Positions 11,332-23,567 are shown, counted from the first letter of the stretch. The stretch: 64,000 nucleotides of DNA from Siphonodentalium dalli (GCA_032622095.1 CP136062.1:130033282-130097281), one strand, 5' to 3'. Numbers and translations: made by a program. Notes: generated from the sequence alone by a model not told the origin.

Positions 11332-13718
11332 GCATACAAACACTTTCTATATGTATGCAGTAACGGAGAAAACAAGCCATGTGCAAAATTACAACTGTAA
11401 GTTGTGTTGACTAACTTGACTATCTATACTAAACTAAATTTGGTTTGTTTGTCTATCGGGCTATAACCAAACGGCTGGACCCTCGGAGCTGAACATTTAG
11501 AAATGTACAAATCGGTCAATTGATCCGGGGAGTGTCATGGTGTAGGTACCGTTGACATCAGATGTCTTAAAATTGCAAGGAACACTACAATTTATACGAT
11601 CGTAAGCCACTCTGGTTCGTTTAATCTCGACATACAAAGGGTGTTTCCAGTTCCAAGTGAACTGGATCTCTTCTCATAATGTACTTTCGGTTTCTATATA
11701 TATAGCGGATATTAATTTTTATTTACCAACACTAATAACAGGGGGGGTATGATCATATATTAGCAATAAAGAGCGTTCCTTGTCAGCTTAGACGTTATGT
11801 ACGGCAATTGGTACACAGGGGTCAACTGACCAGGGACATATCATGGGATAGGTGCCTTTGACGCAAAACGCCCAAGCCCACCCACCATATAGAAGAATTT
11901 GACTTGTATTTCACCAGAGTTGATTTATTGTGGTGATGTAATTTCTCATACAAATCGCCGTCATTTAGTAAATGGACATTCTTTATAGAGTTATTACCCT
12001 CGATATACAATCACTAAAAACAGATAAAGGTCGCATATCTAAACCTATGTTATCCCCCGTAGGATCAGATATCGTTTATAGTCTACACTCGTGCGCATTA
12101 GGTGAATATGAATGCCATCGGCAACGATTCCACTTGAACAGTCCCCGTGCGCACACTACATGCATGGTTGACAACTTGGCACTGGATCAAATCAACAAAA
12201 TGTCCAGTAGGCAATATAATTTAAATGAAACTGAAACATATATAGAAGGCGTTTTAAACTAAGTTCAATAGCATTGTGTTTTTCGTTATGGGCTCTCATC
12301 CTGGCGGCCGGGGTTCAAATCCTGACAGAGACATTTAAAGCAATAATTATCTATATATTTATTTGCCGAATAAATAAATGTGGATATAATTTTAATGGCA
12401 TTGTCGTTAAATATATGTTTTGTTTTATACTGGATATGCTATATACAGTCATGTATACATATATATTAAGCGCATTATCAATCTCATCAGATGGAGCAAT
12501 TCCCCATGCATAGCTGTCAGTTATAGGCATCCCAATTATCGAAGGACACTATATATATATAGGCTATAGGCTTATAGCTGTCTGAAACCAATTGTACGTG
12601 GAAAGTTCTTTTAATACGGGTGTTAAGGTAGTTATTAGCCAATTGGATTGACTATTTGAGTTTTAGCTTTTACTCCAAATTCGAAAATATGAAGCGTGTG
12701 TCTGATATACGCGTATTAATCACATGTAAATCTGGCGGTAATGGAGAAAACATCACGGAGAAAACATCGAACATGTTATCTGAGTGTTCTGTTTTCACAC
12801 GGAGTGCCAATTTGTATAACATTTAAGTTATTCTGAGTTGACCATACTTGCCATTAAATGGGCATATTCTACAGTCCAGTATCATTATTTGCAACGAGCT
12901 ACGGAGAGAACAACCTTAAAGAAAAACTATTAGAGACTGATATCAACGCTGTTGGCAAATCCATGCATTAAACGGCGACGAGGACACAAGGCATAAGTTT
13001 TTCATGGTGACAAAGCATTTGGGAGTTGCACTATCACATATTCAAAAATATATCAGGATTTCTTCAATGTTAACAGTTGCCTTCATTGGTGGTAACGGAG
13101 AAAACCGCGATTGTGTGGACATCACGGCATCTGATTATTTTCTCGGAGAAATTGATTTCATACAGAAACTGAATATATGGACTATCGATCCATACAAGTT
13201 CAAAGACTTGAGACCATATCCACACCGTTTGCAATCAATTAGCTCAGTATACAACGCTTCTAAAATGTGCACACATGCACGGACATCGGAAAATTGGGAA
13301 ATAAGTAGTATTTACCTCGACTTGTAACCAACAAAGGCTCTCCACATATATGTGTTATAACTTATATTCTATTTAAATAGACACCGTGTGTTAATATAAT
13401 TCATGACTCGCTTATTATTGGGTTGGTATATTCTAACAAGGAAGGTAAGACAACATTTTCCTTGATTATACTATCCAATATATATGCAACCACTTTTGGT
13501 ATATATATACATGCCAGTTTGCACTCAGGCATGGGCGCAAAGTGTGCGTTATTGTGCCATCATCGTGACCCGATCACCCCTGCCCAAGTTACACGGGGAA
13601 GCCTTTGGTGGCTATGCCACAACGAGATAAAACCATACTGAATGTGTGTGCATTTTGTGATGTTCACGTGTTAATTGCAAATGAAGACATCAACCATGCT
13701 ATATCCTGTTATCGTTAA
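11332..13718. other. Gap with three GTAACGGAGAAAAC words
   Basis: No gene recognised. The word occurs at 11360-11373 (exact), 12738-12751 (one change, GTAATGG) and 13092-13105 (exact). The open frame at 13004-13327 has no recognisable domain and I do not call it a gene. TAAAGAGCG at 11768 resembles the interior word of the TTAA MITE family. Confidence 0.5.
12294..12333 (+). other. tRNA-like B-box, possible SINE relic
   Basis: GGGGTTCAAATCCTGACA includes GGTTCAAATCC, a good match to the RNA polymerase III B-box consensus GGTTCRANNCC. A weak A-box-like stretch (TAGCATTGTG) lies about 45 bp upstream. No full cloverleaf can be drawn and no poly-A tail is evident. It could be a tRNA-derived SINE fragment or chance. 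Confidence 0.25.
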
Positions 13719-14003
13719 AGGGGTACTGTACACTAAATCGGGCCATTTATGGAACCATCTCTTTTTATACTCAACAACAAAAAAACACCCGTGTGTTCTA
13801 TGAACAATGCAAATAACATGGTAATTATAATAATTGTCATAAATTTATTTTCATTATAATTACCATGTTTGCATCGTTCGTAGAACACACGAGTGTATTT
13901 TTGCAGTAATCCATGGCTCAAAACATTCATATGTTGCATATATTCTGTAGAGTATAAAGTGAGATGGTCCTATAAATGGCTGGAGTTAGTGTACAGTACC
14001 CCT
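13719..14003. mobile_element. TTAA-flanked foldback element (285 bp)
   Basis: Almost the whole element is a long inverted repeat. The ends AGGGGTACTGTACACTAA are perfect inverted copies. The arms continue imperfectly (CCATTTAT, CGTGTGTTCTA, ATGCAAA, CATGGTAATTATAAT) to a centre near 13850. TTAA borders both sides (13715-13718 and 14004-14007). The AGG...CCT termini and TTAA target match the 494-bp MITE family, so both may be moved by one transposase type. The open frame inside is a by-product of the palindrome. Confidence 0.88.
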
Positions 14004-14371
14004 TTAACTGGAAATGATATACGCACCACAAGTATAGCTGCCTCCTTTACCGGGTATTGAAAGCTCGCCTGTGGCACAGTGCTGCGTTGCTACCTGCAAT
14101 CATGAATATTATGTTTATTTAGCTAGGCGTTCTAGAATCTGGAACAAATAGGCAATCTAATGACTTGAAAAAGAACACAATACGTCGGTGTCAGCCGACC
14201 GACCACAGCTTTCAAATCTATCTTCTGATTGGCTCTGATCAGACTTGTCGCGATTTGTGGTCAGAAGACACAGACGTAATATTCTAAACTAACGGGATTT
14301 CATGAGTTTGTTGCAGACTATCATAGTGATATTGAACCCCGACTGATATACAGGATTCGCGCTGATAATGC

Positions 14372-14882
14372 CAATGGCAAAAATAATTCACATTTGGCAA
14401 AAAATATTTCATTTGGCAAAAGTTTTGGTGAATAATTTATTTAATATTTCCAGAAAGAAATATATTGATCACTCAATACCATACATGTCAGGAAAGCATT
14501 GCAATTAGTTGTGTTTTATAAGATTATGAAATGTTAACACCTCTGTCAAGATATTGTTAATCTGATAACATTAGTATCGACGAGAATGCTATAGTATTTA
14601 TTGTGGTGTTGTTTACATAGACTATTGTGGTGTTGTTTACATAGACCTTCTGGTGGAGAATGCAAGCATTGAAAAATTGTATTTTTCGTGATTGATTTGT
14701 TGCTCTAGTATAAAGTTCCACAGCAGATAGGAGAACATTATTAATAATTAACTGCTTTTCTATCGATATCAAAAGTTTTCAAACAGCACTTGTCGAAATA
14801 TAGGACTCAATATTGCAGAAACTAATAGAATTTGGCAATTTAAAAAACAAATTGGCAAAACAAATTTTCAGTTGGCAAAAAT
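14372..14882 (+). repeat. Segment bracketed by clustered TTGGCAAAA words
   Basis: ATTTGGCAAAA or close variants occur three times at 14372-14422 and four times at 14831-14882, all in the same orientation, on either side of about 410 bp of other AT-rich sequence. No TIR or target duplication is visible. An unclassified interspersed element is the simplest reading. Confidence 0.5.
14599..14646. repeat. Perfect tandem duplication, 24 bp x 2
   Basis: TATTGTGGTGTTGTTTACAT followed by AGAC is repeated once exactly (14599-14622, 14623-14646). It lies inside the TTGGCAAAA-bracketed segment. Confidence 0.95.
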
Positions 14883-15639
14883 AAACTTCGGTCCACCGCG
14901 GACCATATTGGTAGGCCTACAGCTCTTGTGATGTTTTTGTGAAGTGCCCTTCATAAACCGGTTGACTTTAGCATACGACTGTACCTTTTTACGTTCCCCG
15001 CTACTACCATTATATACATAGTTTCACCTCCCAAAGTCCCGTTGTAAATTTAATATGCATCACAATAAATAGATATGTATACATCACAATATTCGCCACG
15101 TTTACTATTCAGAACGTCGGTGTATGTGTACCATGGTTATGTAACCATAATATATGAAGCTATATCGACTTTTTCCTATTAGTATACCATCGCAGAAAAT
15201 GTGGGGCAAATCTGTGGTACAGTGGGTGCCTTTGAAATTATGTGAACAATACAAACCAATATGCCCATATTATGCTTCTGACAATGAGGGCCAAGACGCC
15301 ACACACCTTCTGGTAGCAACTCCATTCTCAGGTCGATGATACTTAATTGTTTAACTGGCACCAAATCAATATAGTAGAGCACACGGATTTGATGTCAGAC
15401 AGTTTAGGCCATCAGCACCACGCAGACTTGTGATATACCATTTTGAAGGTTATCACATTTCGCGCCAAATAGGACCCGGTGTGAAATATATAAATTATAC
15501 AAAAGATGATTTTGAGAGCCGAAATTCAGCAACAATCGCTGTTTTTGGAAAATGCAGCAAAATAAGACATACAAGTAGAGAAACACGATTGTTTGCGCTA
15601 AAATATGCAATCTACATACTTCTAGATATTTAATACGAT
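14883..15639. other. Gap: nothing recognised
   Basis: No domain, repeat boundary or splice-supported exon seen. Overlapping short open frames on both strands at 15150-15630 have no recognisable content. Confidence 0.5.
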
Positions 15640-16500
15640 AGTGTCACGATTTCTTTGATAGAGAGCAAAATTTCCTGATATTTATGGTAACAATAGACCA
15701 ACAAATATTTTGTTTTAATTTTCTTGCCCACTTAATGGGCGTAAATGGATATTGCTTTAACATGTCAATACTAACATTTCAACCACTGCAAAACGTGCTG
15801 TTTTATGGGAGACTATTTCACCCCTCACCCCAAATTTCTTCAAAAAGGTTAGTTTTTGGGAAAATTCGACAGGACGGAATAAAAAAAACCCAGGAACTTG
15901 GTCGGATATTTTTGTGCTAATACATACAGGTATTGATATATACCAAGTGTGGTAACGCCATGATTTTGCTGATAGGGTAAGATTTCTGAGAAAGAGACCA
16001 TTCCCATTATTAATGGGTGATAATTCAATACTGCGATGATTGGTGATCTTGTAAATAATCTAGAAAATTGTGAAAATATATACCGCATATGAGGCTAAAA
16101 TGTCATCCTTTGTGATAGGTGCTGTGTTTGTCACCCATCGCCCCTCAATTCAACAAGAAGTTAATTTTTGTAGTTGAATATTTGGCAGAACGGTATACAA
16201 AAGCACAATAACACGGATTATATTGTGCTAAGATGTAGTAGTCTAAATACGTCGAGAAACACAGTATGATATTGTTGATAGATGGCAAGATTTATGAGGT
16301 TTCTTGTGAAAATAGACCCCGCTATATATGGGTAATATATATGGGTGATAATTCAATTCTGTTTTGAACAAGGATCTAGAGAAAACTCATAAGAGTTGTC
16401 GAGACATATAATTGATATGATTGTGGTCGGGTTTCATTTATCGTCATATGTCGCAGTTGCTGTGTTTGGTAACATTATTTCACCCATTACCCCAATAGTA
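15640..16500. repeat. Degenerate tandem array, period about 327 bp
   Basis: GGGTGATAATTCAAT recurs at 16016 and 16343 (period 327). The block TGCTGTTTTATGGGAGACTA...TTTCACCCCTCACCCCAAA near 15795 reappears as GCTGTGTTTGTCACCCATCGCCCC near 16120 and as GCTGTGTTTGG...TTTCACCCATTACCCC near 16458. About two and a half diverged units. Open frames here are spurious. Confidence 0.7.
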
Positions 16501-16928
16501 CACTAAATCGCAAGACGGCGTGAGACGAACAATGGATATGCCTATCATCTATCTATACAATATACCTTCTGAGGCTGAGAGTTGAAGTAAATAAATCACT
16601 GTATATGTTTGCGTCGTATATGCTAGCTTCACAATTGTATATGATTATAAGTATTGGGAGGTTTAGTTATTGTTAATAGCCAGGTTCAGCCACACATTTG
16701 ACTAACTTGTAACGTGTGTCGCCATTAGAAGTTTGTGTCAAATGTGTAGCATTACGAAACGCGTAGCAGAGAGGAGTAATCCAAATCGTCAGTTCAATCG
16801 GCGAACATGTGCTTCGTGAACTTTTGTTAAATTATCCAGCAACGGCGATCCAGTTTCCAAAAGAGTTGTTGGTAACGACTTCCTTTAAATAACGTTCGTT
16901 GTCTGCCTCCTGGAAAATAAATTATTTT

Positions 16929-16946
16929 CTCTCTCTCTCTCTCTCT
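16929..16946. repeat. (CT)9 microsatellite
   Basis: Nine uninterrupted CT units. Confidence 0.95.
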
Positions 16947-18154
16947 AATAACACTTTTTCTCGACATCATTTCGTCGCTAATGTGCAAATGATTAAAGCC
17001 AATTAAGCATATCATTGGTCGAACTGTGGACAGTTTGTCTCTACCATCGGATTATAGTTTAAACGCTCTGCTACAAGTTGGTCTGCTATCTCAAGTGCAT
17101 ATCCATAGCAATACCATAGTTGCTGAACCTGGTTATTATGTGTAAAGTGATCGAACTTGCAATGAAATATCAATACGAAAAATGCCAACACATCCAATGA
17201 TAACTAATAACACCGGGTTTCTGTTTGCACCAAAAATAACAGACGACAATCGATTTGCCGAATAGACATTTTGATGGAAATCTCAGCATATATATTGATA
17301 TTGCACCGTGGTATCTTTTTTAAAACTAAAATTGGTGTTTCAACTAAAGATGGCCGCCAAAACGGTAACAGAATTAGAACCATTGGCAGTAGTTCACATA
17401 TGCTTTGCAACTTTCTTGTTATTGGAAAACATGGCTGTCTGGCTCAATAGATGACATGACGTATGGCGGAGTTTAGATTTGCATTCTACCTATAATTTTG
17501 AATTGAGATGGGAAGGAGGACTTGGTTCACGGGGCTTCCTCTGTTACTCCAGTATTGACGCTTTTCGAAAATGCTACGTTTCATTTGGGATAATTGGACA
17601 GAAACAGAAGAAACCTTTACAAAATGGTGAGTTTTAACTTTTAGAGACTATTCCTCAATGACATAACAGGTACATATGATTGGTATGTTTTAGCGATGAT
17701 GTATGAATCGCGCTAATTTAGAATGTTTTATGAAATGCGACATAACCGTTTATCACCTCGATTGTGGCACTTTTTTGGCAAATACTCTGCACAAAAATGG
17801 CATTTTTCTATGAACAAAGTATCTGTATATACTGTGCAAACAGATGTATTTATTTCTACATAATTAAGTTCATCTGGTTATTAGTTGTTCCCAGATATTG
17901 TGTTGTTCGTGATGGACAATGTGTTATTTATACACAATGTGAAGGCAACGTTTCCGTTTTCAGATGTTACTGTTCTTACTTCACACAAAAGTGATAGACT
18001 AGAGTTCCTTCTTCACAATATCATTAACTAAAACTATAGATTTAATAAGATCATTCTCAGAGATTTCCAGTTAAGAGCAAATTTCCTCAAAACTCAAGCA
18101 ATGTGGTGCTAAAAAGGTTCTACTGACCAACTTGATACCGATATCGATCTGTGA
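16947..18154. other. Gap: no supported gene
   Basis: Mostly unique AT-rich sequence. A short open stretch from ATG at 17571 reaches a consensus donor (AATG|GTGAGT near 17625), but the peptide has no recognisable domain and no partner exon, so it is left uncalled. Confidence 0.5.
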
Positions 18155-19640
18155 TGGAACCATGAAGGCAAATTTAAAACATTAGGTATCATTTTCAATA
18201 TGAAGGAACAAACTTTGATAGAGGGAAATTGGATTGAAAAAAAAACAAATATAGAAACTATTCTAAAACATTGGGCATTAAGGACACTGTCCCATATTGG
18301 AAAAGCTACAGTAATTAAAATGCTTATTCTCCCATTAATTATACAAACTTTAACAGTACTGACTGATCCACCAAAGAGTTGAACTAAAGAAATGCAAAAA
18401 TCAATATTTAATTTTTTTCTGGAATGAAAAAAAGAGATAGAATTAAAAGGGATACACTGGTACAAAAAATGAACAAGGTGGACTCAAGATCCCAGACATA
18501 TGTTATTCAAAGTCACTGAAAGTAACCTGGTTTAAAAAATACTTAACCCTGTCAACTATTCAGAATGGAAACTACTACTATTATATAAAATGGAGAAATA
18601 TGGAAGCAACTCATTATTGCATTTAAACAAAACTAGTATAATGAGAATTGCTAAAGATCTCAATCCCTTTTGGAAAGATGCTTTTAACGCATATTCATTA
18701 TTAACATAGCCCTCATCGGCAGAGGAATACAAATCCCAACCAATATTCCACAACATATACATATTAAGACAACATAAACCTCTGTAATTCAAAACATGGA
18801 TTGATAAACAAATCCTATTTATTAATGATATCTTGAAAGAAGATGGCACTTTCATGAAATCTGATAAAATATTTGAAAAATATGGATGTAGTACAGACTA
18901 TCTGACCATTCACAGCGTTATAAGCTCAATCCCTTCCAAATGGAGAATAGAAATAAAAGCCTCAGGTAGCAAAATTGAAACCTTGGAAAAGAATAGTCTC
19001 ATGAAACAAATAATCCAAAAAGAGGAACTGAATAAATTCATGTACCATGGATTTCTATCACAGCTGATTCCAAATAAACCATGTGCCCAAGTAGGTTGGT
19101 GCAAAATACTAAACATTTGCCTTTCAAACGAACAATGGCAAGACATCTATAAGAGACCCTTTAAAACTACCAACAACAAAGAAGTTACTGGCCTTTCAAT
19201 ATCAAATAAATCACTATTAATTAGTTACTAATCATTATTTAGAAAAATATAAAATCCTAAAATCCAATCTCTGTACCTTCTGTATACAGGACAGCGAGAC
19301 TATAAGTCATCTCTTAGCTACCTGTCCGTTGGTGGAAAACTTAACGACAAATATGAAATCCATCTTATCACTGGAATGCCAGTTAAATATCCCAACTGAA
19401 CAAGAAGAGATACTGTTTGGGCACATATAAAACAAACCACACCCTCTCTATCAACAACTTGATACTATTGATTTAGCGGTATATTTACATAACCAGATGT
19501 GATAAAGGCAAACTAAATACAAAAGCAGCAATCCAGTTTATACAAAAAGAGTACAAAATGGAGAAATTATCTTGCACATGGAATTTTTCTGTAAAAAATA
19601 ACTTTGATTATAAGTGGGACAGTGTCCAAAAAAAAATTGC
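18155..19640 (+). pseudogene. Tx1/L1-like LINE, C-terminal third of ORF2, decayed
   Basis: Plus-strand remnant without the endonuclease or RT catalytic core. In order: KFKTLGIIFN (about 18168-18197); WALRTLSHIGKATVIKMLILP (18270-18330), the standard segment after RT; then, across frameshifts at 18380-18540, NEQGGLKIPDICYSKSLKVTW. A long frame at 18833-19231 carries FEKYGCSTDYLTIHSVISSIP. Next is a zinc-knuckle-like CTFCIQDSETISHLLATC (about 19270-19330) and FGHI, then the extreme C-terminus AAIQFIQKEYKMEKLSC with WDSVQ (to about 19630). C-x2-C-x8-H-x4-C with the HLL spacing is characteristic of L1/Tx1 C-termini. Several stops and shifts make it a dead 5'-truncated copy. A shorter relative is at 3686-4140. 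Confidence 0.85.
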
Positions 19641-21348
19641 CTAAACCGGCAATCAGCATAAAATTTTCCTATGAAAACAATAACCCCAAAAATCTGCTTG
19701 ATATACAACCTCTGCAGTTTTCACCTAAAAGTTCTTGCAAAATAAAACAAAACCTGTACAATAAACAATACATATAACTAAATAACATGTCCGTTCATTC
19801 TTCCAGCTTCTGTCCCAATCTCCCCATGTGAACTAATTCACAATGGGGACATGGGCCAGATGGTGGACTATATGACGGGAGAGCTGGCTCATAAAATGAT
19901 ATCAGCCCCAATATATATGACACATTTCTCATGAGGGCAGAACATTGATAGATAGATATCAACATATGTTTTACTAAAATGCTCTTTTTTATTTCAGGGA
20001 ATTCATATGTAACCATACAAATTTTAATAAAAAATAGAATAAATTATTAAAAAAAAGCAAGTTTCTAGACCATATGTAATATTTAATAATTGTGCCAGTT
20101 GTGGCCAAACAGTAATTACTGAGTCTGCATGACACAATTGTTAAATTCAGGATAAAGATTGGAATATGCGGCATGCCAAAAAAAAAAATCAGAAATCCAG
20201 TATGGAAGGTCTATGCCAAGTAGTGGTGTCCCTAATTTGTTTTGTAAATTTTGAAAATCTGGCAGTTGCGCCCAAATTTTAAAATACATTATATACACCA
20301 GTATTACTTATTGCTGTTTCGTGTCACTGATGATATTTAAGATTTTAGTGCCAGTCTACCAGGTGAATCTTAGTTGAGAGATGGAGGAAGACACAAATGA
20401 TGCAGTGTTTTGTGATATGTCAATAATCGCATAGGAGATATGGAGGATACATAGTAAGATTACTGACATTAGAACTGATGCTGATATTACACCTGAAGTT
20501 TAACTTATGTAATATTTGTCTGCGGAGATTGTCAAGTATTTATCTCGCTTCCGATTGTTCAAATGGTTGATCATAGTTAATTTGATTTGATATCTTGCCA
20601 GCGATTAACTTAATCGTTATGCACGAAAGCGAACATATATCAGTATGCATAACAGCAATTTTGGAAATAGATTATATTTCACATGGATTTGGAGGGGAAA
20701 TTTGACAGCTGTTCATTATAAGGTACATAATGTACACTAGTACATTAATAAGTAGATCACGCCTTTCGTGTGCATATTAAGTAACAATAATATTAAATAA
20801 TTAATGCATATTTCATTTCTTAACATGATTCCAAGTACATTTGATTATGTGCATTTGTCAGGACACGAAGAGAAGAAAATGAGATATAACTGCATGTGCT
20901 CAGCTGCAAACTGTCACAGCATATCAGATAAGGGACTTTTAAAGATGTCATTGTTTCGTTTGTCTAAAGACCAGAACAGTTTAGTTTACATAACAAGTAC
21001 TGGACGTTATATTTCGCCTGAGTTTCCTCTGTCCTTCAATGATGTAATCATTTGCAGAATGCAATGCATCAAAACCCCAGTGGACGTCTGACATGTGACT
21101 ATACATTGAGTCACACTTCAAAGATGATCATACACAAAACCTGATATATATACCGAATTCTTTATCCATTTCTCACATGTAAAAAATAAATTATTGTCCC
21201 TTATAATAGGGGGTTTCAATGTTTATTAAACAGGCTGTGTATCTTAGAGATTATATGAATGGCAGAGGAAATCTTGAGCTAATTTTCATTATGTTTACTT
21301 TGTTTATATTATTCATTCTAATTTATTTTCATATAATCCGTTCTTCAG
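19641..21348. other. Gap: LINE tail, A-rich runs, unassigned open frame
   Basis: 19641-19790 is probably LINE 3' untranslated sequence. A short hairpin (TCCCCATGTGAA / TTCACAATGGGGA) lies at about 19832-19860. 19990-20300 is A-rich with a minus-strand open frame vaguely like LINE sequence, too weak to call. A 95-residue plus frame at 20804-21091 has no recognisable domain. Confidence 0.5.
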
Positions 21349-22542
21349 AACACTAGTGACTACATAGCAGAAGCTAATCGCCAACTCGATGACACAAACT
21401 ATTATACAAAATTGAATGCGGACCCTACTGATGCTTTCCAATGTGAACTCCCGGACCTCATACAATCGTTGCCCGAAAACGACAGAGATATCGTTCGTCC
21501 GGCCTTTGTTCAGACACCCCGCATTGGAACATTCTACACACTTCCTAAGATACATAAACATGGTGTCCCAGGCCGTCCAATTGTATCAGGGTGTGGAACT
21601 ATCACTGAGAAATTTTCTAAGCTGATAGACGACGAACTCAAACCTATCGCGCGATCTGCTCACATTTATATAAAAGACTCCACTGATTTTCTGAACAAGA
21701 TTTCCAGCATTGATGATATTGATGAACAAATTATACTTGTAACTCTCGACGTAAAGGCATTGTATTCTAATATAAATTACGTGGATGGAATACAGGCTCT
21801 GACACGATTGTTAATCTCATATTCTGGAAACACCGTGGAGAAGCAGACAACCAAGGCGCTTTCCAAGGATCGTACGGATTTGTTAGCTTATAAATGTTCT
21901 GAAGTTAAAGAACGCGTCCCGCTTGTTGTGACACATCACCCCGCAACTAAACTAATGAGACTCATTCTGGTTCAGTCCCAGCATATTCTGGACGGAGATG
22001 ATCTTCTTCAGAACATATTCAAGGAGAGGCCGTTACTGGCGACTATATATAGGCAACCACCTAACCTACGACTGATGCTTGTTTCTAGCCAATGTCGGTC
22101 GTCTAATCTTTCTATCGGAACCAAACCGTGTAACACTCCAAGATGTGGCACATGCCAACTAGTATCTTCGGATACTATTATTTCTAAGGACGGATATCCG
22201 ATCACTCCGAAGGGTCTATTCACCTGTCGAAGCACAGGTGTGGTATACATCTTAACTTGCGCACGATGTCCGGATGTCCACTACATAGGAGAGACTGGAC
22301 AGCCGTTATGTAGACGAATCACTGGCCACCGACAGAATATCAACAACCACGACGATTTGCCTGTTGCGAACCATTTCTGCCTTCCGCGCCATTCTGTTAA
22401 GGACATTCGTGTCCAAGTGATACAGGGAGGACTATCGGACCTTCACACTCGCAGGATTACAGAGCAAAAATACATTTCAATGTTTGACAGTTTCAATTCC
22501 GGTATCAATAGAGATGCTGGATTCATGTCCGCGTGGTTGTAG
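21349..22542 (+). CDS. Penelope-like element ORF with internal RT deletion and intact GIY-YIG domain
   Basis: Plus-strand 397-codon open frame of a Penelope-like retroelement. It opens in frame after CTTCAG|AACACT, a plausible splice acceptor (21347-21348), with NTSDYIAEANRQLDD. Next come FYTLPKIHKHGVPGRPIVSG (about 21528-21590), a diagnostic Penelope RT block, and catalytic block A as TLDVKALYSNINYVDGI (about 21742-21793). The following RT blocks B to E, including the YxDD catalytic motif, are absent. The text passes directly to KALSKDRTDLLAYK and RVPLVVTHHPATKLMRLI, which normally follow the RT, without breaking the frame (junction about 21840-21860). Then come a CNTPRCGTC cysteine cluster and the GIY-YIG nuclease: GVVYILTC, HYIGETGQPLCRRITGHR, PVANHF, and TEQKYISMF supplying the glutamate. 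It cannot reverse-transcribe. The nuclease half looks intact. No upstream exon was found. Confidence 0.9.
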   Translation, partial: NTSDYIAEANRQLDDTNYYTKLNADPTDAFQCELPDLIQSLPENDRDIVRPAFVQTPRIGTFYTLPKIHKHGVPGRPIVSGCGTITEKFSKLIDDELKPIARSAHIYIKDSTDFLNKISSIDDIDEQIILVTLDVKALYSNINYVDGIQALTRLLISYSGNTVEKQTTKALSKDRTDLLAYKCSEVKERVPLVVTHHPATKLMRLILVQSQHILDGDDLLQNIFKERPLLATIYRQPPNLRLMLVSSQCRSSNLSIGTKPCNTPRCGTCQLVSSDTIISKDGYPITPKGLFTCRSTGVVYILTCARCPDVHYIGETGQPLCRRITGHRQNINNHDDLPVANHFCLPRHSVKDIRVQVIQGGLSDLHTRRITEQKYISMFDSFNSGINRDAGFMSAWL

Positions 22543-23010
22543 TCTTATTGTGATATCTTATTGCAACTAACATGCAGCTATATACCTTTCAATTGTACCT
22601 ATACACTAGGTCCTAATTTAAATTTACTAGAATTTGGTAACCATCAACTTGTTTACCTAGGATACAACGTCATCACGTCATCATCAACGTTTCATGTAGT
22701 TTTAACGTTTCTTGTCTCATTTCTCGTTTGTCTGTCACTTGATAAAGTCTATGTTAGACGAAAGCTCGTGAAAAAAAAATATACAATAGGTCTTAAAGGT
22801 GTTACCATTTATTTCAACCCAACTATATATATATTACTACTTCTGTAGCCGATAAAGGTCTGTATCCTAGCTGTATGATGATGGATTGTGAAATAACACC
22901 TTTAACTTGAAGACCTTTGAAATTTATATATGAACAAGCTTTCGGCTTTCGCCTTTCTCAAGTTCACTCACAATCTTATATATAACTGCTAATACTAGTG
23001 ATGCCTGGCT
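22543..23010 (+). mobile_element. Probable 3' region of the Penelope-like element
   Basis: Downstream of the stop are AT-rich sequence and then a short GC-balanced segment with AAGCTTTCGGCTTTCGCC and TTTCTCAAGTTCA (about 22937-22972), resembling the terminal sequences of Penelope-like elements. The exact end and a target duplication are not visible. A degenerate TGATGA...GAAA stretch near 22874-22893 recalls a hammerhead core but lacks conserved residues. Confidence 0.5.
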
Positions 23011-23567
23011 CTATAATTTACATGATATAAACAACACTTCTCTTTTGACCCATAAATTTCAATAATTTGTGTTATGTTCATTTGTCTATACTAATTTAGT
23101 ATACAATATACAGTATACTCTATAATTCAACATCAAAACTCTAGATTATGATTCCGGACTTAGCAATTAACTATCGCCAAGGGATGTGTTAAACATCTGC
23201 CGATCGTGATCCGCCTCTCGTTAAAACAAAGGAAAAATAAATTGCCAGCAACTAATTTACTATTCATTTTGCGATTTGACCAGCTATTTGATTGTTATAA
23301 ATCAGCAATGTTAAAGAACCGACTCAAACCACCACAACGCAGCTATAACTCAAAACTCAATCCATGTAAATTGTCTAAATGGATGTACCAACTATCTATA
23401 AAAAAATTTATGTCCTCTGGGGATCAGAAAAGACAAACTCCATGTCATCAAATGCTGGAATATTTAATTATCAGCTTTGTTGAACCTCTGGGATAACCTA
23501 TCACATAACATTCATTTAAAGTTTCTGTTGACATACAGACTCAATCCGGTGTGTCGAGGAAATCTTG
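23011..23567. other. Gap: nothing recognised
   Basis: A 96-residue open frame (23206-23496) is lysine- and leucine-rich with no domain I recognise. Its start and relation to the Penelope-like element are unknown. Confidence 0.45.

Noticed and set aside
12294-12333. A functional tRNA gene
   Set aside because: Only the B-box matches; no acceptor, D or anticodon arms can be folded.
13733-13939. 68-residue open frame with a hydrophobic stretch
   Set aside because: Lies entirely inside the palindromic TTAA foldback element.
17571-17630. Possible short first exon ending at a GTGAGT donor
   Set aside because: The peptide has no signal or domain and no partner exon could be matched.
22870-22900. 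Hammerhead ribozyme in the 3' region of the Penelope-like element
   Set aside because: TGATGA and GAAA are present at a plausible distance, but the preceding core C and stem II pairing are not, so only a faint resemblance.
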